Below are positions 7,390 to 15,225 of a stretch of 29,895 bases of DNA, in pieces; the stretch's first letter is position 1; each line of letters opens with the position of its first letter. The position numbers and the translations under genes were made by a program. This DNA is from JACDAF01 sp036276035 (GTDB taxonomy: Bacteria; Chloroflexota; Limnocylindria; P2-11E). The notes below the pieces were generated by a model. That model saw only the letters and a list, made by a program, of their open reading frames with translations. It was not told the DNA's origin and did not search any database. Where the stretch lies: positions 1 through 29,895 of the forward strand of contig DASUCM010000064.1 in the NCBI GenBank assembly GCA_036276035.1, written 5' to 3'.

Positions 7390-8468
7390 GCGGATCCCTC
7401 CTTCGGCGGATCGCCTGACGGCGCGGCGGCGTGGCCGGTGAGCGACAGGAAGACGTCGTCGAGGGTCGGCCGCCGCAGGCCGATGTCGTCGATCGCGATG
7501 CCGGCCTCGTCGAGGTCGCGGACGACCTGGACAAGCCGCTGCGCGCCGCCGTGCGCGGGCACGGTGACGCGGCGCGCGTGCTCCTCGACGGTCGAGCCGC
7601 CGCCGCCGTTGCGACCGAGCAGCTCCGCGGCGCGCGCGAGCGTCGCTGCCTCGCGCACGACGACCTCGATGCGCTCGCCACCGACCTGCCGCTTCAGATC
7701 GTCCGCCGTCCCGCGCGCGATGATCCGCCCGTGGTCGACGACGGCGATCGAGTCGGCGAGCTCGTCGGCCTCCTCGAGGTACTGCGTCGTGAGCAGGATC
7801 GTGGCACCGCCGCGCACGAGGCCGCGGATGATCTCCCACATCGCGAGGCGGCTGCGCGGGTCGAGACCCGTGGTGGGCTCGTCGAGGAAGAGCACCTGCG
7901 GCTCCCCGATGAGCGCGCTCGCGAGGTCGAGCCGGCGCCGCATGCCGCCCGAGTACGTCTTCGCGATGCGATCGGCCGCGTCCAGCAGGTCGAACCGCGC
8001 GAGCAGGTCGTCCGCTCGGCGCCGCGACTCGGCCGCGGGCAGCTGGTAGAGGCGCCCGAACAGGACGAGGTTCTCCCGGCCGGTGAGGTTCTCGTCGACG
8101 GCGGCGTACTGGCCCGAGAGGCCGATGACCGAGCGGATGCGCTGCGCGTCGCGCCGCACGTCGAAGCCCGCGACCGTCGCCCGCCCGCCGTCGGGCTTCA
8201 GGAGCGTCGCGAGGATGCGGATCGCCGTCGTCTTCCCGGCGCCGTTCGGGCCGAGCAGACCGACGACGGTGCCTTCGGCGACGGTCAGGTCGAGGCCGTC
8301 GAGCGCGCGGACCTCGCGCTTGCGGCTGCGGTAGATCTTGACGAGGCCTTCGGCGACGAGCGCGTCAGCGATAGGGCACGGTCCTCCGATCGTGAGGTCG
8401 CGCGGCGGGACCGCCCACGCTACAGCGTCTCGGCCTGCGATCCCATCAACTGCGCTACACCCGGTCAT
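7386..8468 (-). CDS. ABC exporter ATP-binding protein (DrrA-like)
   Basis: This is the ATPase of the exporter encoded with the downstream permease. Walker A is GPNGAGKTT, the signature is YSGGMRRRLDLA, and Walker B with its extension is VLFLDEPTTGLDP. The C-terminal part (RRPTLDDVFLSLTGH) is the DrrA-type regulatory extension. The only usual start is ATG 8468, which gives an unusual 35-residue N-terminal extension. Family alignment would start near IADALVAEGLVKIYR. A good Shine-Dalgarno sequence (GGAGGA, 8387-8382) lies 9 nt before an ATC codon at 8372-8370, so the real start may be that codon. Either way the domain is complete. Confidence 0.92.
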   Translation of the reverse strand: MTGCSAVDGIAGRDAVAWAVPPRDLTIGGPCPIADALVAEGLVKIYRSRKREVRALDGLDLTVAEGTVVGLLGPNGAGKTTAIRILATLLKPDGGRATVAGFDVRRDAQRIRSVIGLSGQYAAVDENLTGRENLVLFGRLYQLPAAESRRRADDLLARFDLLDAADRIAKTYSGGMRRRLDLASALIGEPQVLFLDEPTTGLDPRSRLAMWEIIRGLVRGGATILLTTQYLEEADELADSIAVVDHGRIIARGTADDLKRQVGGERIEVVVREAATLARAAELLGRNGGGGSTVEEHARRVTVPAHGGAQRLVQVVRDLDEAGIAIDDIGLRRPTLDDVFLSLTGHAAAPSGDPPKEGSA

Positions 8469-8519
8469 ATTCCGAGCGCCGGGACGCCGACCGCGATCCG
8501 CGTGTGCGCGCGGCCGGAC

Positions 8520-9167
8520 CTACTCCGAGCGGCCCCGTCCTCGCGCCGGCCTCCGGAACGCGGCCCGGTCGCGCTCGCTCTCCTCGCGGAACTCGCAGCC
8601 CTCGAGGTGGTCGTTCACCATCCCCATCGCCTGCATGAAGGCGTAGAGGGTAGTCGGGCCGACGAACGTCCAGCCGCGTGCCTTGAGGTCCCGCGACATC
8701 GCGACCGACGCGTCGGTCGTCGCCATCGTCATGAGCCGCGCGTGCGTGAGCCGCGGGCGGCGCGCGAGGGGCTCGAAGGCCCAGGCGTAGGCCGGAAGGC
8801 CACCCTCGGCGCGGAGCTCGAGCGCGCGCCGCGCGTTGTTGATGGTCGACTCGATCTTGCCGCGGTGCCGGACGATGCCGGCGTCCTTCAGCAGCCGCGT
8901 CACGTCGCGGGAGCCGAATGCCGCGACGCGCTCCGGGTCGAACTCCGCGAACGCCGCCCGGAACGCCTCCCGCTTGCGCAGGATCGTGAGCCACGAGAGC
9001 CCGGCCTGAAAGCCCTCGAGGCAGAGCTTCTCCAGGAGCCGTGCCTCTGCCTTGACCGGACGGCCCCACTCGCGGTCGTGGTAGCGCAGGTACAGCGGAT
9101 CGGTGCCCGGCCACCAACAGCGCACGACGCCGTCGTCGCCGCGGACCAGGCCCTTCGCGAGTCGCAC
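8520..9167 (-). CDS. tag: DNA-3-methyladenine glycosylase I
   Basis: This base-excision repair enzyme removes 3-methyladenine from alkylated DNA. All parts of the Tag zinc site are present: Cys in RCWWPG, His in YLRYHDREWG, and His and Cys in NDHLEGC. EGFQAGLSWLTILRKREAFR contains the catalytic helix region. Start GTG 9167 (215 aa) is preferred because a CATCAT hexamer ends exactly 6 nt upstream; GTG 9125 just before RCWW is an alternative. The C-terminal tail is Arg/Gly-rich. It is divergent from a transglutaminase-like gene, with the two starts 6-18 bp apart. Confidence 0.93.
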   Translation of the reverse strand: MRLAKGLVRGDDGVVRCWWPGTDPLYLRYHDREWGRPVKAEARLLEKLCLEGFQAGLSWLTILRKREAFRAAFAEFDPERVAAFGSRDVTRLLKDAGIVRHRGKIESTINNARRALELRAEGGLPAYAWAFEPLARRPRLTHARLMTMATTDASVAMSRDLKARGWTFVGPTTLYAFMQAMGMVNDHLEGCEFREESERDRAAFRRPARGRGRSE

Positions 9168-9185
9168 CGCGTCATGATGACCGCG
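9168..9185. promoter_or_regulatory. Putative divergent promoter core between tag and 9186 gene
   Basis: The near-palindrome GTCATGATGAC gives CATGAT (9173-9178), ending 7 nt before ATG 9186 on the plus strand. It also gives CATCAT (9179-9174), ending 6 nt before GTG 9167 on the minus strand. Both match the -10 consensus at 4 of 6 positions. The arrangement implies overlapping, face-to-face promoters with leaderless or nearly leaderless messages. Confidence 0.4.
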
Positions 9186-9797
9186 ATGTACGGACTGACG
9201 CGCGGAGAGACCGCGCTGCTGAAGCGGCTCTCGACGCCGGAGAAGGTGCTCGCGTACCTCGACCGCATCGACTACAACCTCGAGCCCGACGGCGACACCG
9301 TGCGCTCGCCGCGGCGCGTCATGCGGGACCGCACCGCCCACTGCGCCGAGGGCGCCTTCCTCGCGGCCGCGGCGTTCCGCGTGAACGGGCGGCCAGCGCT
9401 GCTCCTCGACCTCGAGGCGAACGACCGCGACGACGATCACGTGGTCGCGCTCTACCGCGACGGCGGCCTGTGGGGAGCGGTCGGCAAGTCGAAGTTCGCC
9501 GGGCTGCGCTACCGCTCGCCCGTGTACCGCACGCTGCGCGAGCTCGCGCTCTCGTACTTCGAGGACTACTACAACTGGGACGGGGAGCGGACGCTCCGCG
9601 CGTACTCGCGGCCGGTCCCGCTCGCACAGTTCGACCGCATCGGCTGGATGACCGCCGAGGAGGATCTCTGGCCGGTCGTCGAGCACCTCGCCCGGGTCCG
9701 GCACACACCGCTCATCCCGCCGGCCGCTGCGCGGCGGCTCGTCCGGCTCGATGGACGCTCCTATGCCGCCGGCCTCCACGGCGCGCCACCGCACTAG
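9186..9797 (+). CDS. Transglutaminase-like cysteine protein
   Basis: The 203-residue protein has the order expected of a transglutaminase-like fold: Cys in DRTAHCAEGAFLAAAAF (about residue 53), then His in DDDHVVALYRDGG (about 82), followed by WGAVGKSKFAGLRYR. These could form a Cys-His-Asp/Asn triad for peptide-bond or amide chemistry. The TLRELALSYFEDYYN segment is aromatic and looks structural. ATGs also occur at 9174 and 9177, but they overlap the putative -10, so ATG 9186 is chosen. The substrate is unknown. It is divergent from tag; the next plus-strand gene has its own promoter and ribosome site. Confidence 0.75.
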   Translation: MYGLTRGETALLKRLSTPEKVLAYLDRIDYNLEPDGDTVRSPRRVMRDRTAHCAEGAFLAAAAFRVNGRPALLLDLEANDRDDDHVVALYRDGGLWGAVGKSKFAGLRYRSPVYRTLRELALSYFEDYYNWDGERTLRAYSRPVPLAQFDRIGWMTAEEDLWPVVEHLARVRHTPLIPPAAARRLVRLDGRSYAAGLHGAPPH

Positions 9798-9819
9798 CCG
9801 GCCCGGGGCCCTCCTCGCC

Positions 9820-9876
9820 TAGACTGGCGGGCCAGCGTCCACATCCGACAGAGAGCGCTGACAGGAAGGGGGAGCC
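9820..9876 (+). promoter_or_regulatory. Possible promoter and ribosome-binding site of the 9877 gene
   Basis: TAGACT (9820-9825) resembles a -10 element and recurs before two other genes (14773 and 16712). Here it is followed by a leader of about 45 nt ending in a purine-rich GGAAGGGGGAG just before the GTG start. This gene is therefore leadered and Shine-Dalgarno-driven. No clear -35 is visible. Confidence 0.4.
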
Positions 9877-10437
9877 GTGCTTCGTACCGTCGCGCTCGTT
9901 CCGCAGCGGCCCTACCTGCTGCTCGCGCTCGTCTTCTTCGCGACGCTCTTCTTCGGCTTCATCATCCAGGCGGCGGGGAGCGCGTACCTCCGCTGGACGG
10001 CGGACCCGATCGTCCTGCACTACCGGACGACCCTGTCGTATACCTCGGCGCTCGTCGGCGACGCCATCCTCCTGCCGATCGTGAACGTGTTCATCACGCA
10101 GCAGCTGTTCGCCTGGCGCCGGTCCGCGCGGGCGGGTGAGGTCCTCGGCGCGATGCTCATCGCGGCCCTGCTCACGGTCGGGGTGCACCTGTACCAGGCC
10201 GCGAACGCGCTCCTGAACTGGACCATGCTCGAGCCGTACTCGTGGACGCCGCTCGGGTACGTCCACGCGGGCTTCATGTTCGCCGAGCTCTCGTTCGTGC
10301 TCTTCTTCTGGGGTCAGGTCGCGCGCGTCGCGCAGGAGCGGCCGCGCGCGATCCTCTCGCACCGCATCCTCATCATCGTGCTCTGCAGCCTCGTGTTCAT
10401 GCGCCTGCTGCTCGGCGACTACGGGTACTTCGCCTAG
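9877..10437 (+). CDS. Small polytopic membrane protein of unknown function (186 aa)
   Basis: Four to five hydrophobic helices span residues 13-35, 58-75, 87-107, 122-145 and 160-178, so it is an integral membrane protein. Short polar loops carry conserved-looking aromatics (SAYLRWTADPIVLHYR; TMLEPYSWTPLGYVHAGF). No family is recognised. The GTG start is well supported by the strong Shine-Dalgarno sequence GGAAGGGGGAG. It ends 38 bp from the convergent glcD gene. Confidence 0.8.
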   Translation: MLRTVALVPQRPYLLLALVFFATLFFGFIIQAAGSAYLRWTADPIVLHYRTTLSYTSALVGDAILLPIVNVFITQQLFAWRRSARAGEVLGAMLIAALLTVGVHLYQAANALLNWTMLEPYSWTPLGYVHAGFMFAELSFVLFFWGQVARVAQERPRAILSHRILIIVLCSLVFMRLLLGDYGYFA

Positions 10438-10475
10438 AACGCGACGCGCGGACAGCGCACACGGTCGGGCCCGCC

Positions 10476-11894
10476 CTACTCGTCGCCTGAGAAGATCTTC
10501 CCCGGGTTCATGATCCCCTGCGGGTCGAGCGCGTCCTTCACCTTGCGCATCGTGTCGAAGGCCGCGCCGTGCTCGAGCCGCATGTAGCGCGCCCGCACCG
10601 CGCCCGTGCCGTGCTCGCCCGTGACCGTGCCGCCGACCTCGATCGCAAGCCGGTGCAGCCGGTCCGACAGCTCGTCGGCGCGGCGCACCTCGTCCGCGTC
10701 GGCGGGATCCACGAGGATCGCGGAGTGGACGTTCCCGTCGCCGAAGTGCCCGTAGAAGATCACGGCGACGCCGAGCTCGGCGCCGATCTCGCGCGCGCGG
10801 CGGATCGTCCGCGGGACCTCGGTGAGCGGGACGGCGAGGTCCTCGCCGGCGAAGATGCGGTGCTTCTCGGGGTGCGCGAGCGCCGCGGCCGCCGCGAGGC
10901 CGCCACGCGCGGACCAGAGGCGCTGGATCGCCTCTTCCTCCTCCGCGAGCGTCGTCGTCGATGCGCGGCGGCGCACGATCGCGTCGACGTGCCGCGCGGC
11001 CGACGCGACGTGGTCGGTCGTCCCCTCCACCTCGATGAAGAGCACCGCTTCGCCGTCCGGGAGGCCCAGGTCGGGGCGGTACAGGCGGATCGCCTCGACC
11101 GCGCTGCGGTCGAGCAGCTCCGCGGTCGAGGGGAGCAGCCCCGCGGCGAAGAGGTCGTCGAGCGAGAGCACGGTGTCCTCCATGCGGTCGTACGCCGCGA
11201 GGACGACCGCGCGCGCCGGCGGGCGCGGCTGCACGCGCAGGCGGAGCTTCGTCGCGATCCCGAGCGTGCCCTCCGAGCCGACGAAGAGCTTCGTGAGGTC
11301 GATCCCGCTGGATGACTTCAGCGCCTTCGAGCGCACGCCCCCGGTCTGGATGAGCGAACCGTCAGCGAGCACCACCTCGATGCCGAGGACGTAGGCCGAT
11401 GTCGTGCCCCATCGCACCGCGTGCGGCCCGCTCGCGTTGTTCGCGACCATGCCGCCGAGCGTGCAGGCCTTGCCGCTCCCCGGATCCGGCGGGAAGAAGA
11501 GCCCGTGGGGCAGGAGCGCGGCCTGGAGATCCGCGAACACGATCCCGGGCTCGACGACCGCCTGCAGGTTCCGGCGGTCGATCTCGATGACCCGGCGCAT
11601 GCGCGCGAACGAGACGACGATCCCGCCGCGCGCGGCGACCGCGCCGCCGGTCTGGCCCGTGCCCGCGCCCCGCGCGACGATCGGCGTCCCCGTCTCCGCG
11701 GCGAGCCGCACGACCGCCTGCACCTCGGCCGCCGTGTCAGGGAGGACGACGACATCTGGGAGGCGGGTGTTGCGCAGCGACCAGAACGAGGCGTCGTACG
11801 CGTACGGCGCGAGGGAGGCGGCGTCGTCGATGACACGGTCCGCGGCGACGACCTCCCGGAGCCGGTCGCCGAGGGAGCGCGCGAGCGTCGTCAA
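10476..11894 (-). CDS. glcD: FAD-linked glycolate/lactate oxidase subunit (GlcD family)
   Basis: The enzyme oxidises 2-hydroxy acids such as glycolate or D-lactate to the 2-oxo acid with FAD. The FAD-binding PCMH domain shows VARGAGTGQTGGAV, GGMVANNASGPHAVRWG and FVGSEGTLGIATKLRL. The C-terminal substrate/cap domain shows YGHFGDGNVHSAI and TVTGEHGTGAVR. Length with the TTG start at 11894 (472 aa) is normal. The upstream ATG at 11999 would run 35 codons antisense into the aminotransferase gene, so TTG, with AGGAA ahead of it, is preferred. The gene is divergent from the glyoxylate aminotransferase and glcF, which points to glycolate as the substrate. A GlcE subunit is not encoded here. Confidence 0.93.
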   Translation of the reverse strand: MTTLARSLGDRLREVVAADRVIDDAASLAPYAYDASFWSLRNTRLPDVVVLPDTAAEVQAVVRLAAETGTPIVARGAGTGQTGGAVAARGGIVVSFARMRRVIEIDRRNLQAVVEPGIVFADLQAALLPHGLFFPPDPGSGKACTLGGMVANNASGPHAVRWGTTSAYVLGIEVVLADGSLIQTGGVRSKALKSSSGIDLTKLFVGSEGTLGIATKLRLRVQPRPPARAVVLAAYDRMEDTVLSLDDLFAAGLLPSTAELLDRSAVEAIRLYRPDLGLPDGEAVLFIEVEGTTDHVASAARHVDAIVRRRASTTTLAEEEEAIQRLWSARGGLAAAAALAHPEKHRIFAGEDLAVPLTEVPRTIRRAREIGAELGVAVIFYGHFGDGNVHSAILVDPADADEVRRADELSDRLHRLAIEVGGTVTGEHGTGAVRARYMRLEHGAAFDTMRKVKDALDPQGIMNPGKIFSGDE

Positions 11895-11916
11895 AGCGGT
11901 TCCTATGCTAGTGAGC
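11895..11916. promoter_or_regulatory. Putative divergent promoter core of the glyoxylate module
   Basis: TATGCT (11904-11909) ends 7 nt before GTG 11917 of the aminotransferase. On the opposite strand TAGCAT (11910-11905) ends 10 nt before the TTG start of glcD. The two hexamers overlap by five bases within TATGCTA. Both arms of the pathway would therefore fire from one symmetric site, giving coordinated expression. Confidence 0.45.
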
Positions 11917-13080
11917 GTGAGCGGCCGCCCCTTCCTGCAGATCCCCGGACCGACGAACGTGCCTGAGCGCGTGCTGCGCGCGATGGACCGGGCCGTCATC
12001 GATCACCGGGGCCCGGAGTTCGCGCAGCTCGTCCGCGGACTGCTGCCAGATCTGCAGCGCGTCTTCCGGACGGAGCGCGGCAGCGCGATCCTCTACCCGA
12101 CCTCCGGGACCGGCGCCTGGGAGGCCTCCCTCGTGAACGTGCTCGCCCCGGGCGAGCGCGTGCTCGCGTTCGAGCACGGCCACTTCAGCGCGGGATTCGC
12201 GGCCGCCGCTCGCAACCTCGGCTTCAACGTGGACCTCGTGCCGCTGCGGTGGGGGAGCCCCGTGACCGCGGACGCGGTGCGCGAGCACCTGCGGCCGCAG
12301 CACGCGGCCGTCCTCATCGTGCACAACGAGACCTCGACGGGCGTGCGGTCCGATGTCCGCGGCATCCGCGAGGCGCTCGACGCCGCGCGCAGCGAGGCGC
12401 TGCTCATCGTCGACACGGTGAGCTCGCTCGGGAGCATGGACTTCCGCTTCGACGAGTGGGGCGTCGACGTGGCGCTCACCGGCAGCCAGAAGGGGCTCAT
12501 GCTGCCGCCCGGGATGGGGATCGTCTGCGCGAGCCCGCGCGCCATCGCACGCGGCGCCTCGGGCGGCAGCCCGCGCAACTTCTTCGACTGGCGGCCGATC
12601 CTCCAGGACAACGCCGCGGGCTTCTTCCCGTACACACCGGCGACGCTGCTCCTGTACGGGCTCCGCGAGGCGCTCGACATGCTCCTCGCCGAGGGGCTCG
12701 AGCAGGTCTTCGCGCGGCACCGCCGTCTCGCCGATGCCGTGCGCGCCGGCGTGCGCGCGTGGGGCCTCGCGATCCTGTGCGACCGGCCGGACGCGTATTC
12801 GGACAGCCTCACCGCCGTGGTCATGCCGGACGGCACGGACGCGAACGCCGTCATCGCGCGTGCACGCGCCCGCTACCAGCTCGCGCTCGGCGTGGGGCTC
12901 GGCCAGCTCCGCGGCCGCGTCTTCCGGATCGGCCACCTCGGCGCGCTGAACGAGCTCGAGGTGCTCGCGACGCTCGGCGGGGTCGAGCTGTCGCTCCGCG
13001 ACAGCGGCGTCCGGGTGGCGGCCGGCTCGGGCGTCGCCGCGGCCGAGGAGTGCTTCGCGAGCGTCGAGCAGCCCGCGTAG
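11917..13080 (+). CDS. Serine/alanine-glyoxylate aminotransferase family protein
   Basis: This class V PLP enzyme would transfer an amino group from serine or alanine to glyoxylate, making glycine. IPGPTNVPERVLRAMDR at the N-terminus and the lysine loop GSQKGLMLPPG (K192) are hallmark motifs, and VDTVSSLGSMDF is the PLP-ring Asp region. Length (387 aa) is normal. Starts at ATG 11905 and GTG 11911 are possible, but both overlap the -10 hexamer. GTG 11917 sits 7 nt after it and directly precedes the conserved N-terminus. glcF overlaps its stop (TAGTG). Its place between the two glycolate-oxidase subunits supports glyoxylate as the acceptor. Confidence 0.93.
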   Translation: MSGRPFLQIPGPTNVPERVLRAMDRAVIDHRGPEFAQLVRGLLPDLQRVFRTERGSAILYPTSGTGAWEASLVNVLAPGERVLAFEHGHFSAGFAAAARNLGFNVDLVPLRWGSPVTADAVREHLRPQHAAVLIVHNETSTGVRSDVRGIREALDAARSEALLIVDTVSSLGSMDFRFDEWGVDVALTGSQKGLMLPPGMGIVCASPRAIARGASGGSPRNFFDWRPILQDNAAGFFPYTPATLLLYGLREALDMLLAEGLEQVFARHRRLADAVRAGVRAWGLAILCDRPDAYSDSLTAVVMPDGTDANAVIARARARYQLALGVGLGQLRGRVFRIGHLGALNELEVLATLGGVELSLRDSGVRVAAGSGVAAAEECFASVEQPA

Positions 13081-14378
13081 TGGCGCCGCCAGCGGTGCCG
13101 CCGGTCATCGCCGCGCAGACGGCGCAGCGGAGCACGTCCGGTCACGTGAGCGAGGCGGACCTCAAGACCTGCGTCTCGTGCGGGCTCTGCCTCAACGACT
13201 GTCCGACGTATCGCGTGCTCGACGACGAGGCGGACTCGCCGCGAGGACGCATCCAGCTCATCCGCGCGCTCGTCGCGAGCGAGGGCAGACCCGACGCGTC
13301 GCTCGTCTCGCACCTCGACGCATGCCTCGTCTGCCGCGCGTGCGAGACGGCCTGCCCGTCGGGCGTCCCGTTCGGCCGGATCATGGAGGGCGCGCGCGAG
13401 GTCGTGCGCGAGCGCGCTCCCCAGGGTGGGCTCGGCGGCAAAGCGATGGACCTCGGCCTCGGCACCGTCGCGCGACCAGGTCGCGTCGGCCTCGCCACGC
13501 GGCTCGGCGCCGTCTACGTGCGCAGCGGCCTGCAGCGCCTCATCCGCCGCCTCCGCGTGCTCCCGTCGCGCCTCGCCGCGATGGACCGCCTGCTCACGGC
13601 GCCGGAGGGCCCCGCGTACGAGCCGCGCGAGCGCGCCGGCGCCGACCTCGCGCTCTTCGCCGGCTGCGTGATGCGCACCGCGTTCGGCGAGACGCACCGC
13701 GCGACGGTCCGCGTGCTCGAGCGCGCGGGCCACACCGTCGGCGCGCCCGCCGCGCAGGTGTGCTGCGGCGCGCTGCACGCGCACGCGGGCGACGGCGAGA
13801 CCGCGCGCGCGCTCGCGCGGGAGAACGTGGCGGCCTTCGGTACGGAGGGGACGCCGATCGTCGTCAACGCCGCCGGCTGCGGCGCCCACCTGAAGGCGTA
13901 CGGGGACGTGCTCGCGCACGACGAGGAGTGGTCGGCACGGGCGCGCGCCTTCGCTGCGCGCGTGCGCGACGCGAGCGAGGTCGCGGCGCCGACCGTCCCG
14001 CAGCGCGGGCTGCCGCGCGAGACGCGCGTCGTCTACCAGGACGCCTGCCACCTCGCCCACGGGCAGAAGATCCGCCGCCAGCCCCGCGCGCTGCTGCAGG
14101 CGATCCCGGGCGTCAAGGTCGTGCCGATCCGTGACCCCGAACGGTGTTGCGGCAGCGCGGGCATTTACAACCTCACGCATCCGGAGGTCGCGGGCGAGCT
14201 CCAGCGCCAGAAGGTCGAGGCGATCCTCGCCGCGCAACCCGACGTCGTCGTGAGCGCCAACCCGGGCTGCATCCTGCAGCTGCGCGCAGGCCTCGCGGAG
14301 GCCGGCGGGAATATTCCCGTCGTGCACCTGCTGCGCTTCCTCGACGATCCGGCAGCCTGCTTGAGCGCTCCGTCGTAA
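13080..14378 (+). CDS. glcF: Glycolate oxidase iron-sulfur subunit (GlcF family)
   Basis: This electron-transfer subunit accepts electrons from the flavin subunit and passes them toward quinone. Two 4Fe-4S motifs lie near the N-terminus (CVSCGLCLNDCPTYR and CLVCRACETACPSGV). Two CCG domains follow (GCVMRTAFG...VCCGALHAHAGD and DACHLAHG...ERCCGSAGIYN). Length (432 aa) is usual. The GTG start overlaps the preceding TAG stop by one base (TAGTG), so it is coupled to the aminotransferase. The first 25 residues are Pro/Ala-rich and a later start is possible. The flavin partner glcD is on the opposite strand just upstream. Confidence 0.93.
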   Translation: MAPPAVPPVIAAQTAQRSTSGHVSEADLKTCVSCGLCLNDCPTYRVLDDEADSPRGRIQLIRALVASEGRPDASLVSHLDACLVCRACETACPSGVPFGRIMEGAREVVRERAPQGGLGGKAMDLGLGTVARPGRVGLATRLGAVYVRSGLQRLIRRLRVLPSRLAAMDRLLTAPEGPAYEPRERAGADLALFAGCVMRTAFGETHRATVRVLERAGHTVGAPAAQVCCGALHAHAGDGETARALARENVAAFGTEGTPIVVNAAGCGAHLKAYGDVLAHDEEWSARARAFAARVRDASEVAAPTVPQRGLPRETRVVYQDACHLAHGQKIRRQPRALLQAIPGVKVVPIRDPERCCGSAGIYNLTHPEVAGELQRQKVEAILAAQPDVVVSANPGCILQLRAGLAEAGGNIPVVHLLRFLDDPAACLSAPS

Positions 14379-14388
14379 GGGCACGCTC

Positions 14389-14407
14389 GGCCCGGCGAAG
14401 CCGGGCC
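14389..14407 (+). terminator. GC-rich hairpin after glcF
   Basis: A perfect 8-bp inverted repeat, GGCCCGGC / GCCGGGCC, with a GAA loop lies 10 bp after the glcF stop. No T-run follows, so it is not a standard intrinsic terminator. It may mark an mRNA end or stabilise the transcript. Confidence 0.45.
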
Positions 14408-14463
14408 TCGCGACCGAACGGGGCAGGCACGGGGGCGCCACATGTGAGAAAATGGACGCACCG

Positions 14464-14775
14464 ATGAGTGTTTCCCGATCCACCTACCGTCATCGGCTCA
14501 GTTCCGAGGACGTCCGCAAGGGCCGCATCCTGATCATGAAAGAGGCGTGGAAGCTCTTCCCCGAGCCCGGCGCTCCGGTGGCGCTGCGTATCGGCGCGAG
14601 GCGCTTCGACGCGCAGATCCAGGCCGAGAAGTGCACCTGCGTGCCCCCGGAGCATGAGCACTACCACCTCGTGTGCCCGGCCCTGAAGGGGCAGAGCGGG
14701 TTCAAGGCGAAGGCGCTCGTCGTCATCGCGAAGGACTCGGACGGCGGGTACCGATTCGTCGAGGAGCGCGGCTAG
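14464..14775 (+). CDS. Small protein with a Cys/His cluster, unknown function (103 aa)
   Basis: The N-terminal third is basic and helical (YRHRLSSEDVRKGRILIMKE). The centre carries CTCVPPEHEHYHLVC, a compact C-x-C...H-x-H-x-H...C pattern that could bind Zn or another metal. The C-terminal part (ALVVIAKDSDGGYRFVEE) looks like two beta strands. No family is recognised. ATG 14464 is chosen over ATG 14452 because an extended -10 (TGA-GAAAAT, 14445-14453) overlaps the earlier ATG and would start transcription at about 14460. The next gene follows after 13 bp and has its own -10-like hexamer. Confidence 0.7.
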   Translation: MSVSRSTYRHRLSSEDVRKGRILIMKEAWKLFPEPGAPVALRIGARRFDAQIQAEKCTCVPPEHEHYHLVCPALKGQSGFKAKALVVIAKDSDGGYRFVEERG

Positions 14776-14788
14776 ACTGCCGCGAGAC

Positions 14789-15196
14789 ATGGCGGGCCCG
14801 AGCTTCATCCTGATCCACGTCTTCGGGAACGTCCGCGACGAGCTCGACCGCTCCGACCGCGGTAAGAAGACCTACTCGGGCTGGCTCCGCGAGTTCGTCA
14901 CCGACACGCCGCAGCGCCTGACCGAGATCGCGCGCCTGCTCGATCTCCTCTCCGAGCAGGGCTGGAAGATGGTCGGCTCGCCGTACGACTGCGACGTGAT
15001 GCTCGAGCGCGCCCAGGCGCGCGAGGTCGCGGAGCAGGATCTCCGGCGCGCGGAGGTCTGGGACCGGCTCGCGAAGGTCGCGTCGCCGGACGACGACGGG
15101 CACGTCATCTGGGCGGAGCACCCCGAGGGCAAGCCAGCAGCGCCGCGCCGGCGCCGGCGGGTCCGGCGGCCGCCGACGAGAGAACAGGGCTCCTAG
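14789..15196 (+). CDS. Hypothetical protein with a basic C-terminal tail (135 aa)
   Basis: No family is recognised. Residues 1-60 read as a globular start (GPSFILIHVFGNVRDELDRSD, then a helix in TPQRLTEIARLLDLLSEQGW), followed by a charged helical region. A Pro/Arg-rich tail (APRRRRRVRRPPTREQGS) could bind nucleic acid or be disordered. TAGACT (14773-14778) ends 10 nt before the ATG, implying a leader of only about 4 nt. The TAG stop overlaps a GTG (TAGTG) that would begin the deaminase frame. Confidence 0.7.
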   Translation: MAGPSFILIHVFGNVRDELDRSDRGKKTYSGWLREFVTDTPQRLTEIARLLDLLSEQGWKMVGSPYDCDVMLERAQAREVAEQDLRRAEVWDRLAKVASPDDDGHVIWAEHPEGKPAAPRRRRRVRRPPTREQGS

Positions 15197-15225
15197 TGAC
15201 CGAAGCCGGCGCGGACCGCTAGCCC

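Noticed and set aside
6571..9797. Long plus-strand frames of 492 and 788 codons opposite the exporter and tag genes
   Set aside because: Only the 3' end of the second, from 9186 on, is a real gene; the rest is antisense to clear ABC transporter and glycosylase genes.
11895..11999. Start of glcD at the upstream ATG 11999
   Set aside because: It would add 35 residues encoded antisense to the conserved N-terminus of the aminotransferase and lacks family similarity; TTG 11894 gives the normal length.
14389..14407. Intrinsic terminator after glcF
   Set aside because: The hairpin is perfect but there is no T-run, so I keep it only as a low-confidence hairpin and not as proof of termination.
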